This document shows, in pieces, positions 7,751 through 19,033 of a stretch of DNA of 64,000 bases. Under the pieces are notes generated by a model. It ran no database searches, was not told the DNA's origin, and worked only from the letters and a program-made list of their open reading frames with translations. A program made the position numbers and the translations under genes. How positions within the stretch are numbered: position 1 is the stretch's first letter; the number at the start of each line of letters is the position of its first letter. The DNA comes from Trichomonas vaginalis G3 (Eukaryota; Parabasalia; Trichomonadida; Trichomonadidae). The stretch spans positions 13,360,082 to 13,424,081 of the forward strand of contig NC_067207.1 in the NCBI RefSeq assembly GCF_026262505.1, given 5' to 3'.

Positions 7751-10700
7751 ATGCCACGTAAGCTACGTAAGAATATACGTAAGAGGAAGAGAGCATTGAA
7801 ACATCCAATAGTAAAACTGACACCACAACAACAGTTGCAACAACAAATTATGAATGACCCCACTATGTTGCAACAAATGTCAAGCAACCCTATGCTTTTA
7901 AACCGAGTTATTGGTGCACAGAGTGGAGGTTTAAGAGCGGCACTTTTAGCGAAAATGGCAGGCTATGGTGGAGCTGCAGACGGAACAGCTTATAACCCTC
8001 AAAGTCAAATGAATTTGAGTTCACTCAAAAATCAAATAACAGATGTCAAAAAGTCAAACATAGACATACAGAAACAAATAAGTGAAAACGAAAAGAAACT
8101 AGAATATGACAGACACACAAAGAAACTCAATGAGTTAAACGTAGAGAAAAAGAAGAAAGAAGAACAACTGAAAGAACTAAGTACAGAGGAATATGCGAAA
8201 AAAGTGTCAGAAAAAGCAGCAGAAGTAGCAAAAATGGAACAAGATGTTATAAATTTGAAAAACCATACTACTCAATATAAAGTACTGAAAGATGAAGAAA
8301 TAAAACAAAAAGCCCTGAAGACATATATGGATAGCGATGAGTATAAAAAAGAAGTTGAAGCAAATGTAAAGGCAGAAAAACTTTTACAGTTGCAAAACCA
8401 AACCGTACAGTATGAAAACTTAGCACAAGAAAGTAAAAATAACGACGCAGCCATGCAAAAGGCAATGAAAAGCGCAGAATATATAAAAGCTAATAATGAC
8501 TGGTTAGATGCCCAAGCCAACGCTAAAGCAGCCCAACTTATAGGGTCAATAAGGACAAAAATACAAGCGGATGAAGACAGTTCAAATGAAGCTTTAATGA
8601 ATGCTGACTTTAAGAATGCCTTCGAAGCTCTTCATAGTAAGGTGAAACTAGTGAACGACTTCTCATCTGGAAAGAAACTGAAGTCTGAAGGTTTCGACAA
8701 AGAGTTAAGAGAAGTAGCACAAAATATGACGAAAATAACAGATGCAGCAACGAGACAGGCAGTTCAAAGTGCCTATGACGCCGTTAGAGCAACTGTTGTG
8801 GAAAGTCAAGAAAAAGAGTTACAACAGACCAAAACAGACCTAGTAAATGCTTTCTTAAGAACGAAAAGTCAGGTAGGACATTATGCTGCAGATGGAACAT
8901 ATGTGCCAGCTGGTGGAACTTATATACCAGCTGGTGGAACTTATATACTAGCTAGTGGAACTTATATACCACCAAACCCTCCAAGAGAAGCACCTGCACC
9001 AGGACTACCTAAAACATTTACATCGTCACATGGACACAGACACAGGCATGCACCAAAACCAACACAACAACCAACACAACAACCAACAGTTCAAAACACT
9101 GCACCACAACCAACAGTTCAAAATCCAGCACCACAACCAACAGTTCAAAACCCTGCACAGCAACCAACAGTTCAAAACACTGCACCACAACCAACAGTTC
9201 AAAACACTGCACAGCAACAACCACAAACAGAGCAAGGACATAAAAGAAGTAGAGAACAAGGAAACCAAGAATTCTTAAAATGCTTAAGGAAGACTATGGT
9301 TACCCAGATACTCTTGACTTTAGTGACAGATATAAAAAGCTATTAGAAAGTTCAAGGAAGGAAATACTGACCCGAACCTATTTAGCTTTATGGTCAGCAC
9401 CAAATGGGATATAATTTCAAACCTGGAAAATACAAGCTCGCTAAGGGATATGATTTAATAGCATATCATCCAAATGACATGACTGAATTTACTCCGAGAT
9501 ATTTGGTGTCAGAGCTAAATGATAATTCAACTCTCTTCATGAAACGCGTAAAAAATAGAGACGGAACGAAAGAAGAAAGGTTATGAGTCCGGATGACTTA
9601 GATAGGGAACTTTTTAAAAACGGTCTCGGAATATATGAAATGCCAGCAGATGAGGTACAAGAAACTCCACAGGAAGAAGTTCAGATACAACCAGACATGG
9701 AAGAAATAGTTCAGCAACAACAGCTAGAAGAGCCTGAAGGAAACGAACAAGTCCCTCCTTTGGAAACTAACTTCACAGAACTAGATGAAGATTTGGAACA
9801 GCCGAAAAATCTTGACCCTCAACAAGTATGCGGAGAATATGGAATCTTTCCAAGAGTCTAAGAAAAATTCGGCTGACATAGTAGAAGAATATCGAAAAAT
9901 GTTCGCCGACATACAAAAGACTCCAACATCAGATGAAAATATTCAGCATAGAATGGAAGTACTGAAAGAAAATGTACGCAAATACAACAATCCTTTTTAC
10001 TTACGACATATAACGTTCAATCTTTGGCTGAACTCGGTGAAAATAAAAGGTTAAATTTCACAAAACATATAGAAATGAAACATTGTTTAAAGTTCATTCA
10101 GAACCTAACCAATATGGAAACAAACCTACTTTTGTTTCTGCAGACTATGGAACTACAATGAGATGGGGTCATAAAGCTAATCCGGATAGGTGGTTCATAA
10201 ACTTACAACCACAATTCCAAGAAGTTGTAGACGCAATGGAAGTGAATGGTGAACCAGATATAGCTGGTATTTTCAGCGCGGCTTTAATGCCATTGAAAGA
10301 TATGAAAGATGCAGATATTTTGGACCAGTATGAAATGAACATGGCTGATGGAAATATAACACCTGACGTTCTAAACATTTATCTCAAAGAACTACACAGA
10401 ACCATAGAGATGGTATATTTGGTGAAGAGTTTAGAAAGAAAGTTAGGGAGATAGAAGGAAGAGAACCTATTGTACATGACCTTGCAAACGAAAGTTTGCA
10501 AAATGTCATAAAAACTTACTTTGCAGACAATGAACCGAGAAGGGATGAATATTTAAGAAAACTCAAATGGACAGTACCAAATGAAATGTTAGTATTGAAA
10601 AACATGTTCCTTGACAAAATAAAACCAACTACAGAAATAAATGACGCAAGACTGAAACATTGGGTAAAAGCTTTCCCATTCACAAAAGATATTGTTGGTA

Positions 10701-11020
10701 ACATGGAAAGAAAACCAGAATGGCTACAAAAACATATATTTGGAAACGAGCATATTCCATATGGACAAGCTCTGTTTGAAGAGCTTGAACCGGAAACTCA
10801 GGAAAGAGTCATGCAAACAATACGCGAAGACTCAAATACAAACTATGACAAAATCTTTCTAGGATATAGGTTACCTGAGATGGGCGACCAGAGCCCAAAG
10901 GCAAAAAGGACATGGGAAATTTACAACATACTAGGTGAACATGAGGCAAAGATGCAACAACTTGAAGCAGAGGGCAAGTTACCAAAAGCGACACCAAAGA
11001 AGAAGAGTAGAACAAAGTAA
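7751..11020 (+). pseudogene. Large basic/coiled-coil, glutamine-rich Maverick protein (A copy, broken)
   Basis: Starts MPRKLRKNIRKRKRALKHP, a highly basic head that could bind DNA, then Q-rich TPQQQLQQQ. A long helical coiled-coil region full of K, E and Q follows, then GGTYIPA and QPTVQN[T/P]AP tandem repeats. The C-terminal region is conserved, with FVSADYGTTMRWGHK and a basic end. A virion core or scaffold role is plausible from the basic head and its place next to the capsid gene, but no family is recognised. The start at 7751 is preferred because it follows TCACTT and the basic head begins there. The A copy is broken, with about half a dozen breaks. Confidence 0.75.
8888..9225 (+). repeat. 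Coding tandem repeats (GGTYIPA, then 9-residue QPTVQNTAP units)
   Basis: About four ~24-bp units coding GTY(V/I)PAGG-like repeats (8888-8975) are followed, after a short linker, by 27-bp units coding QPTVQN(T/P)A(P/Q) (from about 9064). Unit order and number differ from the Maverick B copies (37983-38130). Confidence 0.8.
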
Positions 11021-11087
11021 AGCTTGGTCCGAGTGGGTTCTATTATGACATAATAAATCCAACTATTCTATATTTTTACCATATGAA

Positions 11088-12680
11088 ATGTACGCCGCTC
11101 AGAATATAACGCCAACAGTTTTGGATGCCATGAACGGAAATGTTTCCGAATGGTATAACGAATGCGACAATGCCATTAGAAGGTCAGAAATAGTTCCTGG
11201 AACTTACGAATATACAACTGCTGTTTCTTATGGAAACGTAGGTGAGTTTGGAGAAGGTTCTTCAACAACAGTAGATATTGCTTGCGACAGGTTTCATATT
11301 ATTTCTATTGACAACTCATTCTTATACGTGGAACAAGACATTGAAATAAAACCTTCTGCCAAGTTGTCTGACAAGAAAGGTTGCAATGGAATTTTCTATG
11401 TCGGATACCAATATGCTCCAGAAGTTTTCATGGGATATAAGATATATTCTAACTCTGACTTAGTTCAAACAGTAACATGGGCAAACTATGAATGGTTCGC
11501 TTTGAGAAACTCAGTACAACCACAAGCTAGAGAACAAACAGACCAGTATGCAAATATTGAGAAAATAAGAAGACTTGACCCTAACGTTCCAGGAGTTTAT
11601 GTTAACCTTTCTGGACAGATGGAAATGCTGCCAAAAGTAAAACTGAAACTTAGAGTTCCTTTGTCATCTTTCCTCATCTTCAGGTTTTTAAGATACTTGC
11701 CAAACTGGGCAGGAAAAATTTCTATCGAACTTACTCCAAGCAAAAATAACTTAGTCATTGCACCAACACAAGACCCATTCACTCTTACAGAGTAACTGGG
11801 GAACAAATTCGTGACTTTTGCAAAGACAAAGTTGACTTAGACTTTGGTTTCTCAAACTCAACACTGAAGTAAACTATTATTTCAATGCTGCTGGAACTGC
11901 TTGGGACCCAGTTAAGTTCACATGCGAAAAATTTGAATGCAAGAGAATAGAAAGCAGACTTGCAGTCTATATGTTGGACCCAGATATTTCAAATGCTTTA
12001 GCTGCCAAATATATTGCAGTTCCACTTATGTTCCCTATACACCAAATATCTGTCAAAGACTTTGCAGGTGAAGTTGGAAACCAAAGTGCTGACCCAGGTG
12101 CAAGAACAGATATTGCTTTAACAACTGCAATGAAACATGCAGATACTATGTTTGTACTGTTCAGACGAACTATAAATGACTATTCTTGTTTCTACAACCC
12201 TGGTATTAAATATCATATAAACATAGATGGCAAATATTATCCAAGAGAAGAATATTCTACAGTTGAGGATATGAGGTCATACAACTTGACATTAGATGCT
12301 ATGAACTTTAACAACAACTTCACAACAACCATTAACCCTGAAATGCAAAGTTCTATTATGCCATATGTGAAAGTATGGACTCATACAGGAGGTCAAAAAA
12401 CTCAATATACAAATGGAGACCGTTCAAACTTTTGGCTTGGCATTCCATTTGCTGACTCAGAAGACTTTATGGGTGGTATTTCAACTGTTGGTACTGTACA
12501 AATACAATATACTGGTGACAGAGACGGTCCAGATGAATGAGAGCAAAGAAGTTTACAAAACCAATAGCACTTTTCACGGAAGATGCTCTTTTGAAGATTC
12601 GTTCGATGAAACCTGCTGGGGCTCCTCAGATTGGCATAACGACAGCTTCCATCGAGCAGATTTTGGCAGCAGGTCAGTAA
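11088..12680 (+). pseudogene. Major capsid protein candidate (double jelly-roll type), A copy
   Basis: A beta-rich protein of roughly 530 codons starting MYAAQNITPTVLDAMNG. Stretches such as FLRYLPNWAGKISIELTPS and WFALRNSVQPQA resemble the strand and loop pattern of Polinton and virophage double jelly-roll capsid proteins. Its size and its place between the core-like gene and the penton-like gene also fit. The call rests on pattern and context; no structural comparison was possible. It overlaps tail to tail with a small minus gene. Broken, with about two to four breaks. Confidence 0.6.
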
Positions 12681-12992
12681 GTTGTTCTTGAACTGACTTC
12701 TCTCCGTCAAATATTGACAGTACGCCAGTTTTGACATAATATTGTATTATAAACTTACCTTTAGAAATATCTGTAAGTTTTGTTGTTATATTTTTGTCTG
12801 CTTCAAGAACTTTCACCATTTCAGTTATACCAACTTTCTTTGCTTTATGAAAATATTTTGGTTCAGCAAAGACTGCTATTCTATAACATTTTCCATTGTT
12901 TGTGTAAAGAACTATTCTGTCAATGTATTTGTATTGTTTGTGTGTGTAAACTTTGTTTGCTTCAATTCGAAGAGATACTCGAATACGTCCAT
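12574..12992 (-). pseudogene. Small Maverick gene convergent with capsid gene, unknown
   Basis: Starts MDVFEYLFELK at 12992 and encodes a basic, mixed alpha/beta protein with GKCYRIAVFAEPKYFHKAKK-like sequence in the other copies and SIFDGEKSVQEQLTDLLPK near its end. Its 3' part overlaps the end of the capsid gene on the other strand. It is conserved in B1, B2 and B3. No family recognised. The A copy has about one break. Confidence 0.55.
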
Positions 12993-13010
12993 CTTTTTAT
13001 TCTAAGTAAA

Positions 13011-13589
13011 ATGTCATTTCCGAAAAATAGAAGCGTAAGTGTTTCAAAAGGTTTAATGGCGGTGGCAGATGTGAAGTTAAATTCACCAACTCAAACAAAC
13101 AGTCAAAGTGTTGTTGTCAATGTCAAAGACAGAGATGTTGAAGTGGGGAAACCATACGAAGACGAAGATGGTATAACAATTGTTCCTGTAAAAGAACAAC
13201 CAACATATCCTGAAGTTAGCAGAGACTTAAGTTCTGTTGCAGATATTCGAAACGACTACCAACAACTGAAAGACAAACTTCAAACTCAGGAGAAGATTTG
13301 TCAAGCTTTAGTATAATGTTAAACTTGGTCGAACACAACCCTGTAAAAGTGAACTCATATGTCATTGCACCTCATGAAGTTTTGAAAGAACTATTGAAAC
13401 TTTTGACAGAGGCAGACGATATAAACATCAAAGAAATAGAACCCGACATTAGTTGCTGTGGTGTTTCATATAATGTCATTGACAAGATATACGTTATGAA
13501 AGGAGGTGAAACGTTGAACTTAAAATATAGTTTCCCAGACGTCATAAAAAATATTTGACGACAACATTTCATTAAAATTTATTTGCTAA
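13011..13589 (+). pseudogene. Maverick gene MSFPKNRSVS..., ~190 aa, unknown
   Basis: Begins MSFPKNRSVSVSKGLMAVAD directly after the leader TCTAAGTAAAATG and head to head with the small minus gene (19 bp apart). The N-terminal half is polar and valine-rich. The middle is helical (DYQQLKDKLQTQEKICQAL), and the C-terminal half is a small globular region with KELLKLLTEADDINIKE. Located inside the capsid-penton cluster, so a virion role is possible. Broken, about two breaks in A. Confidence 0.55.
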
Positions 13590-13595
13590 GTAAAA

Positions 13596-13826
13596 ATGTC
13601 AAAACTTCTTGAAAGATGTTTGAAGAAAAATAATATAGACTTTATTTCATGTAAAGGACTTTACACACTTTTGAACGATATGAAAGACCCTGTTTTGTTT
13701 GTTCGTGTAGACAAAGGAAAGTTCTATGTCTTTACAAAATATTTGAACTTCTTAGACAGAGAACTTCAAGAAACGCCATGTGAAAGTTTAGATGAAGTTC
13801 TTCTCCACTTTCAGAAAAACTTTTAA
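13596..13826 (+). CDS. Small conserved Maverick protein MSKLLERC..., 76 aa
   Basis: An open 76-codon frame following GCTAAGTAAAAATG, 6 bp after the preceding gene. It is a lysine/leucine-rich alpha/beta protein with DPVLFVRVDKGKFYVFTKYL in the middle. The B3 copy is also open and nearly identical. No family recognised; it belongs to the virion-gene cluster by position. Confidence 0.65.
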   Translation: MSKLLERCLKKNNIDFISCKGLYTLLNDMKDPVLFVRVDKGKFYVFTKYLNFLDRELQETPCESLDEVLLHFQKNF

Positions 13827-13836
13827 ATATATATAA

Positions 13837-13947
13837 ATGGCAGAAGATATAATGGTTTATACTATTACGACTAAAAACCCTGAGTCATATAATTCTATAA
13901 CAACAAACTTACAAAGTCCTCAAGGACGATATTGTAAACTAACTTAA
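13837..13947 (+). CDS. Very small Maverick ORF MAEDIMVYTITTKNP..., 36 aa
   Basis: A 36-codon frame after ATATATAAATG, 10 bp downstream of the previous gene and 5 bp before the penton candidate. An ORF with the same start is present in the B1 and B3 copies, and the tight packing between neighbours argues for a real gene. Its C-terminal residues vary among copies. Function unknown. Confidence 0.45.
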   Translation: MAEDIMVYTITTKNPESYNSITTNLQSPQGRYCKLT

Positions 13948-13952
13948 ACACA

Positions 13953-14633
13953 ATGACGACTAAAGCCTGTTTTGCTCTTTTGACACCAGAAGACTTTATT
14001 GTTGTGAATGGTAAAAAATACTCCTTTGAAGATACTTACTCAGATATACCACCAACAGGTTTTGTTGACTTATTTAATACTTTAAGTACGGGTGTAACAT
14101 GTGCTGCAACTAGAGCAGGTTTCATTATGTTTGGATGTCCGACTGAGTTTACTATAAACGATATGAGCTATAATACAAAACTTATTTCTGGTTTTTACTA
14201 CCAACAGTTTCCTATAACAGGAAAAGGTGTCATACAAGGAATGTCTATTCCATTGACATTAAGCACACCAATCTTATATATTGTTTCAAACTTAGGTTCA
14301 AAGTGTTATTCGAATGTCGACAGAAACTATTATGACCAAAAGATACTTATGCGTATAAACAATACTTTCTCTGCTGGTTTGCCTATTGTTCATTCGAATG
14401 CAGAATTTTCAACCTTAGTGAACTCAAACACTTTGGCAAGTATAACGTTGACATTAGTTGACGCAAACTTTGTTCCTGTAAAACTTTTATGTCCTATGTA
14501 TTTGTCAATGACGGCAGAAAGTTTCGAATTGGAAGATGCAACTGGTGAAAGTATTGTATTACAAGAACAACTTCAACAACAAATAGCTCAAGAACAACAA
14601 ATGCAACAAATGCAACAACAAAGTCAAGAATAA
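13953..14633 (+). CDS. Minor capsid/penton protein candidate
   Basis: An open frame of 226 codons. Most of the protein is beta-strand-rich, with TLASITLTLVDANFVPVKLL close to the end. That pattern (a strand, then LVD, then P-V-x-L) is typical of the last strands of single jelly-roll penton proteins in Polintons and virophages. The tail is glutamine-rich (QQIAQEQQMQQMQQQSQ). It lies two genes downstream of the capsid candidate, which is the usual neighbourhood. The call is by pattern and context. Confidence 0.6.
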   Translation: MTTKACFALLTPEDFIVVNGKKYSFEDTYSDIPPTGFVDLFNTLSTGVTCAATRAGFIMFGCPTEFTINDMSYNTKLISGFYYQQFPITGKGVIQGMSIPLTLSTPILYIVSNLGSKCYSNVDRNYYDQKILMRINNTFSAGLPIVHSNAEFSTLVNSNTLASITLTLVDANFVPVKLLCPMYLSMTAESFELEDATGESIVLQEQLQQQIAQEQQMQQMQQQSQE

Positions 14634-14661
14634 AAAAAATATTTTTTTTATTTTTATAAAA

Positions 14662-15892
14662 ATGTACAGAATAGATGTTTCAGATTTTTATGACTTCCAA
14701 GCATTCAGAAATATGTGTCCATTTCGAGACTATAACAAAGCAGTCGAGAATTTGAAACGTTTAGTCATTTATGTTGACTCTGCCCCAGAATGTTATGTTA
14801 TGAAAGAATGGGATGTAGTCTTTAACAAACCTAAAGCGACAATAGTTTCAGAACAAGAATGTAGACAGAAACTTAAGAAAATAAAAGTTGTACAAGTTGG
14901 CATGAAGATGTTAGATGCTTGGGATATCTTATTGTCAAAGTTAGAAGATTTTTCAGTTCGAGGTATAAAGTTCTATACACCTTCTCCAAACTTCTATTCT
15001 ATCTTCACTGGATATAAATATGAACAAGTAGAATGGAAAGAAAATATTATAGAAGCTTGGTTAGACCATGTCAAAGAAATTATATGCAATGGAAACGAAA
15101 GAGTCTATGAGTATATCTTATGTTGGTTTGCAAATATCTTACAACATCCAAGTGCTAAAAATGAAACTGCTCTCATTATAATTGGAAAACAAGGAACTGG
15201 TAAGAACACATTCTTTACAGATATTTGTGCAAACTGTTAGAAGGTATTCGAACCGAATATGACAAACTTAGAAAACATCTGTGGCAAGTTTAACTCCTCA
15301 ATAGAGAATATGAAACTTATAGTTTGCAATGAACTTCAAAGTATAGATACAACAAAAGTTTTGAACTCAGATGCTTTGAAGAGTCTTATAACAGACAAAG
15401 TTGGAGTTGTTGAAAGAAAATAAAGACCAAAGAGTTTGTGAAAATGTTGCAAACTTCATTATGGTTTCAAACAATGCTGTTCCGATGAAGTTAGAAAGTT
15501 CTGACAGAAGATATGTAGTTGTCAGAACGTCAGATTCTCATATGCAAGATACAGAATATTTTGACGACTTAGCAGAAACTTTGACATCTGACTTTTACAA
15601 CCACTTGTTCTCATATTTTATGACATTAGATATTTCAAAGTTCAATCCAAGACAAATTCCACATACCGAAGAGAGACAAACATTGTTAGAAGCAAACAAG
15701 AGTGTATATGAACTGTTCATAGATGAAACTGACTTTGAGTGTTTAGATGAAAGGTCATTGTACGATTCGTATAAACAATATTGTCAAGAATATGGTTATA
15801 TGACAGCGTCTAAACGAACATTCTTGGCAAATGTCAAAAGTCTTTTAGACGTACAGAATGGTGTATATACAAAGAAAAATTTTTATGAGTAA
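14662..15892 (+). pseudogene. Superfamily 3 (D5-like) helicase, A copy
   Basis: Starts MYRIDVSDFYDFQ after an AT-rich leader ending TTTTATAAAAATG. The C-terminal half has SF3 helicase motifs: Walker A GKQGTGKNTF, Walker B-like LIVCNELQS (clear in the B3 copy), and motif C FIMVSNNAVPMKLE followed by DRRYVV. The N-terminal ~150 residues show no recognised primase motif. It would unwind element DNA during replication. The A copy is broken, about two to three breaks; the B3 copy is close to whole. Confidence 0.85.
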
Positions 15893-15928
15893 ATTTTAAA
15901 AAAAATATTTTTTTATCCGATAGAAAAG

Positions 15929-16347
15929 ATGGCAAAATTCATCTCAGTAAACAAGTACATGTCAGGACTTAAAGAAGAACTAGACCCATTCACATATTTG
16001 AATGTTTACTTCTACCATTTTGAAAAGTCTTCATTCAGCAAAGTTTGGAACATCGAACCAGTTAAGTTTGCTATTGTGACTAAAAATGGTGCGAAATTTG
16101 AAGACTTAGACATAGAAGGTTTGTTAGCAGTCAAAGAAAGTTTTGACAGAAGGTTTCAAACCTTAAAGAAGGCAAAGCATACAAACTTGTTATACCTTAT
16201 GAACCAAAGAAAGCAGACGACTATGAATATTATGAGTCTAAGATAGTTGAAGTTCAAGGTAAATTGGGTAAAAAGATTTTAGAGTCTAAGCCAGTGTTTG
16301 CTCCTAAAGAGGAAGAGAACATTGACATTGACCCAGAAATGTTCTAA
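15929..16347 (+). pseudogene. Maverick gene MAKFISVNKYMSG..., ~140 aa, unknown
   Basis: Follows the leader TTTTTTTATCCGATAGAAAAG. A small soluble protein with IEPVKFAIVTKNGAKFEDLD in the N-terminal half and an acidic end. It lies 36 bp after the helicase in the same direction. B1 is cut off within this gene, and B3 starts it at 63964 at the window edge. Broken, about one break. Confidence 0.5.
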
Positions 16348-16363
16348 AAATAAAATTTTATTT

Positions 16364-16810
16364 TTACATGTCAAATTTCTTTTTCTCTGGAACTGGTTCA
16401 GGTTCTTTCTTCTCTTCTTCTACTTTCTTTTCTTTCTTTTCTTTCTTCTTCTTTTCTGGTGGAGTTATGTCAAATTTGGCGCAACCATATTTATGTAAAA
16501 GTTCTTTGTCCTTTAATAGCTCTTCTATTCTGTTTTCTATTTCATCTTCAAGAACAGCGCATGTGTCTTCTTTGCATTCTAAGAACTTTTGTTGGACTTC
16601 ATCTTCCAAGAGGCGTCATCTCTGTCAACAAGTCTGTCATTGACAAATTTTAAGACTGCTCTGCTTAATGTTTTATGGTTCTTGTCATATTCCCAGAAAC
16701 AGAACTTTAGAACAAATTCACCTTTCTTGTTTACACTATGTAAGATTTTATGGTCGACAGATGTTTTGCTGTCAAAACTTGTCTCGAATATAGATAGCGA
16801 AATCGCTAGA
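16364..16810 (-). pseudogene. Maverick minus-strand gene with Lys/Glu-rich tail, unknown
   Basis: The C-terminal part is strongly charged (PPEKKKKEKKEKKVEEEKKE then PVPEKKKFDM). The upstream part has a small globular region (VLKFVNDRLVDRDD). It is convergent with the gene ending at 16347. The start is uncertain because the 5' end abuts the packaging ATPase gene on the other strand. About one break. Confidence 0.45.
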
Positions 16811-16848
16811 CATTTTCTAAAAGATAAAAATTTTAATTTTTCTAAAAA

Positions 16849-17721
16849 TATGTTAGAAAAAAAGTTTGCTGACATTGACAAAAATTTGAGAATGTTTTAA
16901 ACAAGAACAAGAGGAAGTTAGAAAATGCTCAGATAAAGCCTATACATGACAAGTTCTTATTTGCTCAGAATGGTATAACAGGTCTAATTGCACCACCTGG
17001 GTCGGGTAAGACTTTCACTTATCTTAAAATGGCTGCACAACAACAAGAACTAGATGAGAAGAACCCATTCTATGAGTTAGTTGTCATTTGTAGTACTTCT
17101 GGTCAATTTGACCAAACCGTCAATTCGTTCAAAGATATTATAAAGAAGTCTAAGTTAGTATGTATAAAATACTGAGTTGTTAGATTGGATAAAGAAGTAC
17201 CAAAGAAGAGTTTTGAAGTATAATGCTATAAATGAGTATATAAATTCTAAGTTTAAAGACCCAAATGAGGAAATGCAGAGAATATTAGAGAAGAAACACT
17301 TCAGAAACAAACAGAAAGAGATAGAATACATTTCGAAGAAATTGCAATCTTACGATTGGAAGACTTACCCTCATAGATGTCTTCTTATCTTAGATGATTT
17401 CGCTCTCATCCTTTGTTAAAGAATAGAGAACAAGATATGTGTCGAATTCTTAAGAAGCTCAGACACTTTAACATCTCAGTTGTCATTTGTGTACAGACAG
17501 CAAAGAGTTTAAGTAAGGATGTTAAAAGAATACTTACTGACATTATACTTTTCCCCGGATTGTCCGAAGACGATTTCATGGAACTTATGAAAGAGTCCAT
17601 GGCAGGTAAGTTTGACAGACATGAACTATGGGAGAAGTACAAAGTCATACAAGACCCTCATACTTCTTTCAGAATTCATATCTACGCAAACAAAGTTCAA
17701 ATTGTAAAAAGTCAAGCTTGA
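16849..17721 (+). pseudogene. Genome-packaging ATPase (FtsK-HerA/A32-like)
   Basis: Walker A is LIAPPGSGKTF (near 16985) and Walker B is LLILDDFAL (near 17385), followed by KLRHFNISVVICVQTAKSL, the sensor-like strand typical of A32/HerA packaging ATPases. A short N-terminal region and a C-terminal FRIHIYANKVQIV strand complete the expected ~290-residue size. It would pump element DNA into capsids. The start at 16849 (MLEKKFADIDKN) is the best candidate but uncertain. Broken, about three breaks. Confidence 0.8.
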
Positions 17722-17759
17722 AAAATAAAGAGTTCATTTACTCTGCTTGTTTGAAGTTG

Positions 17760-18628
17760 TCAAAATACTCTGTTATTTTTTCCTTTCAATGGCAAATCTT
17801 CTTTGAAGGTAAGTATTGTACAACCTTTCATATCATAGTGTGTTTGAGGTAACGTATCTTGAACTATTTGTTTCACATCTTCATTTGGGGTCATTGAAAT
17901 CGGTAAGTTTTCGCGATAGAACCAATTTCTGTCAGATTTGTAAATCTTAGCAAGGTCGTAAAAGCTTTTGTTGTTTCTTCTGACTAAATGCAACATAACC
18001 ATATCTCTGTCTTCTTCATTTTCCATCTCTTCAGTATAAATCATATACTTATAGTTCTTTTCCTTTCCTTTTGGTACGAACGTGGTATTCTTTTCTGAAT
18101 GCTTTTGTCTTTTGCTTCAAGCTTGTTCTTTATCTCTTCACGTTCTTGTCTATGAATTTCGTCAAGAAGTCTGTAAATATACCAAGCATAACGAGGCGAA
18201 GCCCACATTGCAACAGCATTTACAAGAAGTCTATGTACATAATATCCTCTCAAACCGTTTGGCAATTTTTCACGATTTTCATAGAGTTTTGGCGACTGGG
18301 GTTTTTTACTTACTCGCTGTTCTTCACTGTTTTCATAGAGTTTTGGCGACTGGGGTTTTTTACCTACTCGCTGTTCTTCACTGTTTTCAGAAAAAAGTAT
18401 GTCTCGCTGTGCTTCGCTCAAAAGTTCTTGTGTGCTTTGGTTCCTAAACCAGTCTTTAGGAAGCTTAGTATCTGGAGCAAAACATGCTGTCAAAATACTT
18501 TGCATTTGGTACATATCGTCTTTGACCGAACGAATGAGACGGAGTTGTTTGTTAAACTGTATGTACTCATATTCTTCATTTATAGCTTCATGAACGATAG
18601 CAGTTGTTGTGTTCTCTGTTGTTGACAT
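17760..18628 (-). pseudogene. KilA-N domain protein with C-terminal viral extension
   Basis: The start MSTTENTTTAIVHEA at 18628 is preferred over an upstream ATG because the latter adds a hydrophobic non-conserved stretch. The middle region has DWFRNQSTQELL and GYYVHRLLVNAVAMWASPRY, the core of a KilA-N DNA-binding domain seen in large DNA viruses. After a charged linker comes RNNKSFYDLAKIYKSDRNWF-like sequence, resembling the domain that often follows KilA-N in giant viruses. An 18-residue tandem repeat is inserted inside the KilA-N region. Probably a DNA-binding regulator. About one break. Confidence 0.75.
18276..18389 (-). repeat. 54-bp coding tandem repeat (2.1 units) in KilA-N gene
   Basis: Units start at 18276 and 18330, with a third partial at 18384. 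Each codes for 18 residues of the form YENSEEQRVxKKPQSPKL. The period is a multiple of three, so it keeps the reading frame. Confidence 0.85.
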
Positions 18629-18788
18629 ATCTGTCTTTATATTCCGGATAAAAAAATAAATAAAAATAAAACTAACTTTATTTTTTATTTCGGGAAAATT
18701 CATGACAAATTCAAGAGGTGAGAAAAGAGGTGAAAAAACAGGTGAGATCTCACCACTTCACCTAAACATTATTTTTGCTGAAAAAGTG

Positions 18789-18794
18789 TCATTT
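18789..18794 (+). promoter_or_regulatory. Initiator-like TCATTT before MSEDSK gene
   Basis: AAAAAGTGTCATTTTTTC precedes the ATG at 18799. TCATTT fits the trichomonad initiator and lies within ten bases of the start. A related AAAGTGACATTTTT precedes the next gene (ATG 19034). Confidence 0.5.
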
Positions 18795-18798
18795 TTTC

Positions 18799-18993
18799 AT
18801 GTCCGAAGACTCGAAGGTGCAACACTTCCAAAATACCGACGAACTCAGAAGAGCAGCATGGCAGTATCTTCTTGACAACTTCTTTGAGTTCTCCAGGTAC
18901 ACCTTGGAAAATGCTGAAGAACTCCGACACAGAGAATTTGGAGAAATTGCACTCCAATACTACCTTGACAAACAAAGGGTAAACAAAGGGTAA
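18799..18993 (+). CDS. Small Maverick protein MSEDSKVQHFQ..., 64 aa
   Basis: An open frame from the ATG after TCATTTTTTC. Predicted mostly helical with several aromatic and acidic residues (WQYLLDNFFEFSRYTLENAE). No family recognised. Its initiator-type start and small size resemble its neighbours at 19034 and 20466. Confidence 0.5.
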   Translation: MSEDSKVQHFQNTDELRRAAWQYLLDNFFEFSRYTLENAEELRHREFGEIALQYYLDKQRVNKG

Positions 18994-19033
18994 AATAAGA
19001 CTAAAAACTTAACGTTTAAAAAGTGACATTTTT

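Noticed and set aside
8268-8520. Open frames on the minus strand opposite the coiled-coil gene (also 37193-37451)
   Set aside because: Mirror frames of a K/E-rich coding sequence; no start context, and the plus frame is clearly coding in several copies.
9064-9225. Possible CRISPR-like array (27-bp repeats)
   Set aside because: Units are contiguous coding repeats without unique spacers, and the genome is eukaryotic.
9018-9268. Val/Leu/Cys-rich minus-strand ORFs over the QPTVQN repeats (also 37943-38181)
   Set aside because: Products of reading the tandem coding repeat in reverse; low complexity only.
18071-18625. 184-codon plus-strand frame opposite KilA-N
   Set aside because: Shadow of the minus-strand KilA-N gene; Phe/Ser/Leu-rich composition with no start context.
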